Source: Podospora comata (Eukaryota > Ascomycota > Sordariomycetes > Sordariales > Podosporaceae). Taken from it: a DNA stretch of 64,000 nt. Position numbers and translations under genes: made by a program. Numbering within the stretch: the stretch's first letter is position 1; each line of letters starts with the position of its first letter. The stretch lies in the NCBI GenBank assembly GCA_017354895.1, contig CP071498.1, positions 3,286,001-3,350,000 on the forward strand, read 5' to 3'. Below the pieces are notes generated by a model that was not told the DNA's origin, did not search any database, and saw only the letters and a program-made list of their open reading frames with translations. Positions 58,031-64,000 of the stretch are shown piece after piece.

Positions 58031-58312
58031 TCATGAAGGGGCGGGTTGACTTGCAGTTGGGAACAAGTTCAATGCATCGGTCAGCTTCTTTGGGTTGCTT
58101 GGGAATAGAAACTCAGTGATATGGTACCTACCGAGCTGACATGTGCGAATGTTGGCAAAGCGCGTTGTCTGGCGGAGGTTGGCTGGGTCGGTAATCCCTC
58201 GGAACTTTGCTTCCTCGCTATCTGTCCAACAGTGTGAAAGAATGGTATATCGAATTGATTGGGGGTCTTGGATATCCGTGGGTTGCAACGTTTTGGTGTT
58301 AATGAGCCGCAT
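58031..58312 (-). pseudogene. HET-domain N-terminal remnant
   Basis: ATG 58312 opens with MRLINTKTLQPTDIQD, then IRYTILSHCWTDSEEAKFRG and ANIRTCQL. This is the typical beginning of NLR-type HET proteins (MRLINTxT...YAILSHTW...KIxxTC). Family similarity ends after about 60 residues. The expected ID(T/S)CCID core and everything beyond are absent, so this is a truncated fossil of a HET gene. The transposon fragment begins about 80 bp upstream of its ATG. Confidence 0.6.
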
Positions 58313-58390
58313 GTAGTTGTATGGTTGACTACAGTCAAGATCGAAATTTGGATTTGAGATGACGACAGCAAACGAAGACTGAACAATAAA

Positions 58391-59281
58391 AGGAAAGAGC
58401 GAACAACATTATCACGCTCTGCATGCCTCTACATTCCTCTCACCTCCTCCAGCCACTCGATGTTGGCTGCTTTGGGCCGCTAAAACAGGCGTACGGTCGC
58501 CAGATCGAGGACTTAATGCGCGCGCATATCAACTACGTAAGTAAGGTCGAGTTCCTCTGTGCCTTCCGCGAGGCTTTCTTCGCCTCTATAACGGAGAAGA
58601 ATATACAGGGTGGCTTTGCGGGTGCTGGCCTTGTACCGTACGATCCAGAAAGGGTGCTTTCTAAGCTGGATGTAAAGCTTCGTACGCTAACACCCCCGAC
58701 CTCACGGCCCGACACTCCACAACCTTGGGTGTTCCAGACACTACAAAACCCCCGAGAAGCCAACTTGCAGTCAACGCTCATTAAGACTCGCATTGCCAAC
58801 CATCAAAATAGCTCCCCGACTTCAATATTGGCTGCGGTAGACCAGCTTACTAAAGGTACAACGGCTATGATACACCAGGTGGCTCTCCTTCGTGCAGAGG
58901 TCTATTCGCTCCGTAAGGCTAACGAGGCCTTAAGCAAGCGCCCGAGAGCCAAAAGAACACGTGTGCAGCTTAGAGGATCACTTACTGTGCAAGATTCACA
59001 GGATCTACTGGACCAGAAGGCTGTGGGTGGAGAGGTAGCGCAAGGAAAGGAGCAGGATAGTGGTAGTGTAGGGGGGTCTCGTACAAAGGTTCGGTGCTGT
59101 GGTGTGTGCGGCAAGCCTGGCCATAATATCCGTACGTGCCAGGAGGTTGCAGAAGAGTCTGATTCAGCTGTTTCTGATGTAATTATAGTAGGTTAATAGT
59201 GTTGTTGTTTTGCAATTGAGGACGGTTGTAATAGGGTAGTAGAAATCGATCCACTCGCTTGTCCGATCCGCTCGCTTATCA
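58391..59281 (+). mobile_element. 5'-truncated Fot1/pogo-type DNA transposon
   Basis: The frame from about 58400 to a stop at 59194-59196 encodes the C-terminal part of a DDE transposase of the fungal Tc1/mariner-pogo (Fot1) group. It has NNIITLCMPLHSSHLLQPLD, VGCFGPLKQAYGRQIEDLM, INYVSKVEFLCAFREAFFAS, GAGLVPYDPERVLSKLDVKL and SSPTSILAAVDQLTKGT. A zinc knuckle CCGVCGKPGHNIRTC follows. The N-terminal DNA-binding domain and the first two catalytic Asp are missing. An in-frame stop precedes the homology near 58383. Downstream, a 17-bp tandem repeat ends at 59280 in TATC, probably the 3' terminal region. No matching 5' end was found. Non-autonomous as it stands. Confidence 0.82.
59247..59280. repeat. 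two 17-bp tandem repeats at the transposon 3' end
   Basis: CGATCCACTCGCTTGTC is followed directly by CGATCCGCTCGCTTATC (15 of 17 identical). It lies 50 bp past the transposase stop and just before AAATACG. Repeated subterminal units are usual in pogo-like terminal inverted repeats, so this is probably the transposase-binding end. Confidence 0.6.
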
Positions 59282-59521
59282 AATACGTTATGCCTTAAAG
59301 GATAGCAAATAGGCCTTATCAAACATTGAAAAGGATAGTAATAGACCCTGGAAAGATAATGGATAGGCCTTTCCTACTATTGTCAAGGTGTGATCCTGAC
59401 TTACAGTACCAATTCTTTTGTCCATGGCGTACAATGGTAGGTACCTCAGGTACCTTACAATGTATTGTGACTGAGAAACCATCTTGCAACATCCTTCCCT
59501 CCTTCTCTCATCACCTCCCAG
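59282..59521. other. flank of the transposon
   Basis: A/T-rich sequence with near-repeats GGATAGCAAATAGGCC, GGATAGTAATAGACC and GGATAGGCC (about 59297-59370). It may be more mobile-element debris. No gene. Confidence 0.4.
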
Positions 59522-60169
59522 CTAATAAGAATCGTATCCTTCCATTGATGAGTGTTTACAGCGACGCTGCCTGCACCCCTCACACAGTTCTTGCCGATGA
59601 GGCAGTGTATCAACCCTATGGCTGTACGGAGGCGGCTTCACGTCCACGCCGGCAAACTTAAGCAGACGGTAACGAACGCGGTCCACATAAGCCTTTTTAT
59701 CAATGGTGAGGGTCCCGAAATGCTCGCACGCTTCGCATTTTTGGTTGAAAACCAAGGCATTGTACCCATTTCTTTTGTAGCCTCGAATCACGATGCTGAC
59801 TCTGTTGCTGTTCCATCCGACCCCGGTACATTCTTCGTTGGAGCATTTGAATTTGCCCCTAATGCTCGTTTCGTAATCTTGAATTGCATCGTCGTCGCCT
59901 CCTGATTTGTTGAAGTACGGCTTGGGGCTGACCGCTTCGGAGAGTGCATTCAGCACGTCCTGGTGAAGGTTGGGGTACATGCTCACAGCATCAGTTGGGG
60001 GCTTCTTGGCGGGCTTTTGACGTTTCTTGGGTCGCGACTTTTTGTCCCCAGGTGGCGGCAAGGTGTTGCCAGCGTCGGCCTGAAGACCACGTTTGAAGAG
60101 GAGTTGATGAAGCGGCTGGATGATTGGTTGGTTGATTCTCAGTGAGGAGACGAAAACCTTTCGAAGCAT
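59522..60169 (-). CDS. 3CxxC-type zinc-finger protein
   Basis: An intronless 215-residue gene from ATG 60169. The N-terminal part MLRKVFVSSLRINQPIIQPL then HQLLFKRGLQ could be a mitochondrial presequence. A basic Lys/Pro-rich linker follows (KKSRPKKRQKPAKKPPTDAV). The C-terminal half is a zf-3CxxC domain: RGKFKCSNEECTGVGWNSNR, VIRGYKRNGYNALVFNQKCE with ACEHFG, VDRVRYRLLKFAG and HRQELCEGCRQRRC. Cysteine pairs are arranged CxxxxC, CxxC and CxxC. The family is expanded in fungi and related to the receptor-transporting-protein (RTP) zinc domain; its role is unknown. It sits next to a transposon fragment. Confidence 0.85.
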   Translation of the reverse strand: MLRKVFVSSLRINQPIIQPLHQLLFKRGLQADAGNTLPPPGDKKSRPKKRQKPAKKPPTDAVSMYPNLHQDVLNALSEAVSPKPYFNKSGGDDDAIQDYETSIRGKFKCSNEECTGVGWNSNRVSIVIRGYKRNGYNALVFNQKCEACEHFGTLTIDKKAYVDRVRYRLLKFAGVDVKPPPYSHRVDTLPHRQELCEGCRQRRCKHSSMEGYDSY

Positions 60170-61119
60170 GCTGCCGTGATGGTAGAAGGTGACTATTTTG
60201 TGAAGGCAAGCCGGACCTCCATTTTTGAGTAAGCGAGCAACTCAAGGCAGCCAGGTTGGTTTCGAACTGTGGGTGGTAGAGTCACGGTTCTTAACTTTTA
60301 TGTTGGGGCCAACCGGCCAATCTTCGCCCCTATGCGACGGTGGCGTATAAACAGTTGACAAACGGGCTCCTCTCCGATGCCATGCAATGCCATGGGTAGC
60401 TGCATTGATTGGAGTATGCCTCGGTCCAACTTTCACTTCTACCTCTGCCGCCTAGAACTTTGATACCCCTACATGCTGGTTTCTTCTCAGCGTTGAGCGC
60501 TTTTAATTCTCCACACCAGCAATTCTCTTCAATTGATACCTAGGGATGCCATGATGCCTTGTCTTCTTCAGTAATCAAAACCCAACGCTGGTTGTCGTAT
60601 GCAAAGCAGTCACCCGTCAGCTTCCTTCTTTCGTCTCTGCCAAGACGGCTTCTTCCCGCCACAAACAATCTTCGGCCCCCTGGCAGTGTTTGTATGCCAG
60701 CGTTTGATCATTCATGTCAACACCTGTGTCATTCTTGATTCATGGGGTGAATTTCACCCTGGTCCCCAAGGAAATGGGTCAGCATGAGATGAGCAGCTCT
60801 GCGACCGCTATTCTGACAAGCGGTGTAATTCCAGGGCTTGGAACAGTCAACTCACCTGCTCATAGCATCCGTTGGAGGTTTATGGTGGGGGAGGGGGGTC
60901 CCAAAACTATCGCTCCTTAATTCCTTTAACAGCGGGTCTCCCTGACCAATCTGAAAACAGTATTAACTATTACGCACCCCCCCTCCCCGATTCCCGCTAA
61001 CTTGATATGGAATGACAAGGCTGGCTGAAGTTCCCCGCATATGGTCTTGCCCAACATTCCATACCACATACCTTCCTGAAGTCCGGACTGAGTGTTAACC
61101 GATAACGCCCGAGAGAGCC
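60170..61119. other. intergenic region
   Basis: 950 bp between divergent genes. No coding frame with domain or bias, and no repeat apart from short C/G runs near 60890 and 60980. Confidence 0.55.
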
Positions 61120-62478
61120 ATGGAAAGCTCTATTTCACTCCTGCACCTTGGTCCACCCAACAGCGTCGAGATAGACGTTATCGAATACCCAATCGAGAAA
61201 TATCCAGAGCTTGCCGCTTCATTACAACAACCCAACGATGTAGCAGGGGCACCAACCCGTCTGACGCAGCTCCCCGCGACAATCACATGCGTACGCCTGC
61301 GGTTTCAGGACCGTGAGCTGGCTTCGCAAATCCAAACCTTGCAAAGCCTGCTGGATGAGAAGGAAGAGAAGTTGCAGGAAGCGAGGTGGAAGGAGGAGAG
61401 CCACGCGGAAGTCCTGCAAGATTGGATGCTTCAGATGAGAGAGCTTGAGAAGGCAAACGGGGACTTGCAGGAACAGGCCGCAAAGGCAAGCCAAGATTTG
61501 CAGAAGCAGGCCGATGACGCGGAACGGCTCCAGGAATCGGTTCAAGGGCAAATTAAAAGTCTGGAGACGGAACTGGGTGCAACTCGCCGTGGTGCCGCGC
61601 TATTCGGAGCGGAGCGGTCAGCCCTGAAAAGAGAGCTTGAGGAACTAAAAAGTCAACACGTAAGGCTCGAGGCATCGGCACAAACGCAAACTAGAAATCT
61701 GGAGATTGAACTGGGTGCATCTCGCCGTAATGCTGTGGTACTCGAAGCGGAGCGGTCAACGCTGCAAAAACGGCTTGAGGAGCTACAGACTCAAAACCAA
61801 GAGCTCGCCAGAGCCTATTCAGCCGCGAGAGGACAGATGCTCTCGATGGAAGAGGTCGCCGACAATCCTTCGATGGAAAAGGCCGCCGACAATGCTCAGT
61901 CGGAGCTGACTGGGTCCAACCTCCCGATCCCGGGCCCGCCTCACAGCCCGGGCAGTGACCGCCCTTTGACGCTCGAATACGAGACCTTGAAGTCATCGCT
62001 GAGCCATGCTCAAAGAACAATCCAAACTCTCAGGATCAATGTGCACCGGGAGAAGACAGAGAAGATCGAGTTGAAACGCATGCTGCAAGACGCGCGGGAT
62101 GAACTCAAGCCCCAACCTGCCAGTCGGATCCACGATATCGAATTTGCTGCCGAAATTAGTACCTCGTTGATGGCACAAGTTCGAAATCTGCAAGCCCTCT
62201 TGTCGGAAAGGGAAGAGAAACTCAAGGAGGTCGAGACAGATAGGTCGAGGCTAAAACTTGAGGTCGAGGGGTTTCAACGTCTGGTTGTAGATAACGCAAG
62301 ATTGACTGAAAGGCGTACAGCCACGAGGAACCCCAGCATCGGTGGCAAGATCACGCCTTCTTTGGTATATAGCTCCACATCAGACGAGGAGCAGTCGGAT
62401 TTCCAAGCTAATGTGCAACCTGATGTACATACCGCTGCCGAGGTTATGTTACCTAATACTCTGCTCGGTCCTCCGTAG
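61120..62478 (+). CDS. coiled-coil protein with an internal duplication
   Basis: A single-exon 452-residue ORF from ATG 61120. After about 75 residues of mixed sequence (MESSISLLHLGPPNSVEIDV) it is almost wholly heptad-like helix rich in Glu, Leu, Gln and Arg. Examples are LASQIQTLQSLLDEKEEKLQ and LQDWMLQMRELEKANGDLQE. Two adjacent 46-residue units share LExELGAxRRxA and ERSxLxxxLEEL (DNA from about 61561 and about 61699). A Pro-rich break (PIPGPPHSPGSD) and a second coiled coil with NLQALLSEREEKLKEVETDR follow. No membrane segment and no recognised globular domain. Possibly a cytoskeletal or scaffold protein, or an incompatibility-related accessory gene given the HET neighbour; that is inference. 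Confidence 0.6.
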   Translation: MESSISLLHLGPPNSVEIDVIEYPIEKYPELAASLQQPNDVAGAPTRLTQLPATITCVRLRFQDRELASQIQTLQSLLDEKEEKLQEARWKEESHAEVLQDWMLQMRELEKANGDLQEQAAKASQDLQKQADDAERLQESVQGQIKSLETELGATRRGAALFGAERSALKRELEELKSQHVRLEASAQTQTRNLEIELGASRRNAVVLEAERSTLQKRLEELQTQNQELARAYSAARGQMLSMEEVADNPSMEKAADNAQSELTGSNLPIPGPPHSPGSDRPLTLEYETLKSSLSHAQRTIQTLRINVHREKTEKIELKRMLQDARDELKPQPASRIHDIEFAAEISTSLMAQVRNLQALLSEREEKLKEVETDRSRLKLEVEGFQRLVVDNARLTERRTATRNPSIGGKITPSLVYSSTSDEEQSDFQANVQPDVHTAAEVMLPNTLLGPP

Positions 62479-62858
62479 AGATAGCTAGATACGAACCGTG
62501 TGGAGCAGGAGGGCATTACAGAGTCAAAGGCAAGGCTCGTCAGAGCAGTTCATCGAGGTGGTATTCAGTGTGGTCACATGCAAGTCAAGGTGCAGGGAGT
62601 ACACAGAGCTTGGTAGAAAGGTTGGTTGCTCTATCGGTATCAATATGGTCTTTACATGCTCCTTTTGAAAGGTCTCTTTTGTTCAGTCAATCCAATATAT
62701 GCATCAAGATAACTGCGTGGGGTCCCAACGCAACAACCCGGCAATGAAACCGGTGAACGGAACTGGTTCCAACAGCAAGAGGAGGGTTCGCTCCGAAAAG
62801 AGAGAGCTTATGGTTATTAAAAGCTGAAATTTGCTAGCGATTATTGCTTTCTATCAGA
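62479..62858. other. convergent 3' region
   Basis: Between the coiled-coil gene and the right-end HET gene. AT-richer, with no gene. Confidence 0.6.
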
Positions 62859-64000
62859 CTACACGAGACAGACAGTGCCCGGCTCCCTGGCCTCCTCACA
62901 TCCCAAAGCTTCTCCATACATGATGCCGTGAATATAACACTCCCCCACGAGCCAGTACTGCCCGGGAACACGTCCAGCCCTCAGGACGAAGGGCACTGCG
63001 CCGCCTCGCAGCAGGCATATCTTGTCGCCGGCGCGGGCGTTTCCAGGTACAAGTCCCGCATACCCCTTGGCCGTGTGGCACAGTTTCGCCTTGGGAATGC
63101 GCTTGGTGAAAGCCGCGGCCGTCCGCCAATATGCCGCGACGGTCTCCAGTGAAGACCGTGGACGGTCTGTATAGATGGCCACGTTCCCTCCCTGTCTCGC
63201 ACAAAATATCTCGTCCTTCAAGTTTGCTGGCCACATGCAGCCGTCCGGGATATTGGGGGCCGCATCACCTACTTGGGCAACGGTCCAATGTGATCGGCGT
63301 AGTGTCAAATTGGAGGAGCATGGGCCGGTGGCTCCGCCTACGACCAGCATGAGCCTAACGGTTTCCAGAGACTCGCCGGTTGGATACTCGAGCAGAAAGG
63401 CAAAGAATCTCTCGAGATCTTCGTTTGCGGCTGTGAACGAGGCAAAGCTGTCAGTAGCAACTCTTAGCGCCGCAGTGCCTGCCAGGCTGTCGATGATGGC
63501 TCCTCTCACGGCTAGGACAGGTCGGTGCGCCGTGCCCCTCGCCACTGTATCTGCAATGTGCACAGAAGCCTCCGGCACGCCGCGGTGCCCGGCAAAATAC
63601 CTTGCGGTGCCGGTGTTCCAGTTGGCGATTGTTTCGGGAAAGGGGCTACTTGTAAATGCGGGGATCCACGAGGAGGACGTGAACGCCGCGGACGACGGAG
63701 TAGCCGACCCCGGCAACCTTCCCATTCCGGACCGGTACAGCAGATCCAACACCATGCCCTTCTCGACGAACTTCACCGCGTATCGTTGCACTACGGTTTG
63801 AACCCCCGACCCGTAGTCTGGATCGAATTCCTCCTCCGCGACGTCTGAGGCGATTCCCAGTAGGGCAAACATCTTATCTTCGAATTTCGTTGCCTTGGTG
63901 TGTGAGAAGGACTCGAGTAACTGGAAGAAGCCGAGCTTGTGTTGGGTGAGCTTCAAGTGCCGCCGGGCAAACCCCATCGCAAGCGCTGCCTCGGCATTGG
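62859..64000 (-). CDS. HET-type protein, C-terminal part (5' end outside window)
   Basis: The frame is open from the right edge (the codons before ATG 63977 read NAEAALA) to a stop at 62859, about 380 residues. It corresponds to the post-HET half of heterokaryon-incompatibility proteins. LLESFSHTKATKFEDKMFAL then LGIASD is the conserved DKxFALLGIASD motif, then SGMGRLPGSATPSSAAFTSS, SSWIPAFTS and NWNTGTARYFAGHRGV. The closing module has GDKICLLRGGAVPFVLR, QYWLVGECYIHGIMYGEALG. The HET domain itself should lie beyond 64,000. No break is seen in the visible part. Confidence 0.85.
   Translation of the reverse strand, partial: NAEAALAMGFARRHLKLTQHKLGFFQLLESFSHTKATKFEDKMFALLGIASDVAEEEFDPDYGSGVQTVVQRYAVKFVEKGMVLDLLYRSGMGRLPGSATPSSAAFTSSSWIPAFTSSPFPETIANWNTGTARYFAGHRGVPEASVHIADTVARGTAHRPVLAVRGAIIDSLAGTAALRVATDSFASFTAANEDLERFFAFLLEYPTGESLETVRLMLVVGGATGPCSSNLTLRRSHWTVAQVGDAAPNIPDGCMWPANLKDEIFCARQGGNVAIYTDRPRSSLETVAAYWRTAAAFTKRIPKAKLCHTAKGYAGLVPGNARAGDKICLLRGGAVPFVLRAGRVPGQYWLVGECYIHGIMYGEALGCEEAREPGTVCLV

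Overview
The window looks like the nuclear genome of a filamentous ascomycete, probably a Sordariomycete of the Sordariales type. Genes are monocistronic and cut by short (about 50-90 nt) GT-AG introns with CTAAC/CTGAC-like branch sites. Many products are fungal (SAT4-type rhodopsin-like protein, HET proteins, GT15 mannosyltransferase, fungal APH-like and 3CxxC proteins, Fot1/pogo transposase). Several broken reading frames carry C-to-T changes of the kind made by repeat-induced point mutation (RIP). I deduced introns by hand from frame continuity, splice consensus and remembered family sequences; multi-exon models whose exon lengths sum to a multiple of three are stated as such.

Layout. 1-4.7 kb is poorly conserved: the 3' end of an unknown gene, a glycine-rich ORF, a decayed APH-like phosphotransferase, an AT-rich patch and an unrecognised gene with an apparent frameshift. 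5-35.5 kb is mostly housekeeping: a Nudix-like protein, the head-to-head vitamin B6 pair pdx2/pdx1 with a perfect CPC1/GCN4 site near each start, a rhodopsin-like 7-TM protein, RNA polymerase III subunit RPC37, decapping activator PAT1, a GT15 mannosyltransferase, mitochondrial ribosomal protein S12 head-to-head with an acyl-CoA dehydrogenase, protein kinase C, mitochondrial MDM33/SHE9 and an SDR reductase. 36-41 kb holds a degenerate protein-kinase-like gene with an in-frame stop, next to an intact HET-domain gene. 41.5-52.4 kb is again mostly conserved: peroxisomal D-amino-acid oxidase, ALG3, an eIF1A-like S1-fold protein head-to-head with a HAD phosphatase, an MFS transporter, a small unknown protein and an L-amino-acid-oxidase-like flavoenzyme. 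53-64 kb is accessory in character: a kelch membrane protein with one internal stop, a large unknown membrane protein, a HET-domain remnant beside a 5'-truncated Fot1/pogo transposon, a 3CxxC zinc-finger protein, a coiled-coil protein with a 46-residue internal duplication, and the 3' part of a second HET gene running off the right edge.

Working together: pdx1 and pdx2 encode the two subunits of PLP synthase and probably share control; ALG3 and the GT15 enzyme both act in glycoprotein mannosylation; PAT1, RPC37 and the S1-fold protein belong to RNA metabolism. Two HET loci, one HET remnant and a pseudokinase suggest fast-evolving recognition genes. I found no convincing new multi-gene system; the best leads are the RIP-type nonsense codons in apparently single-copy genes, the pseudokinase-HET pair, the tandem-repeat terminus of the transposon and the divergent Nudix box.
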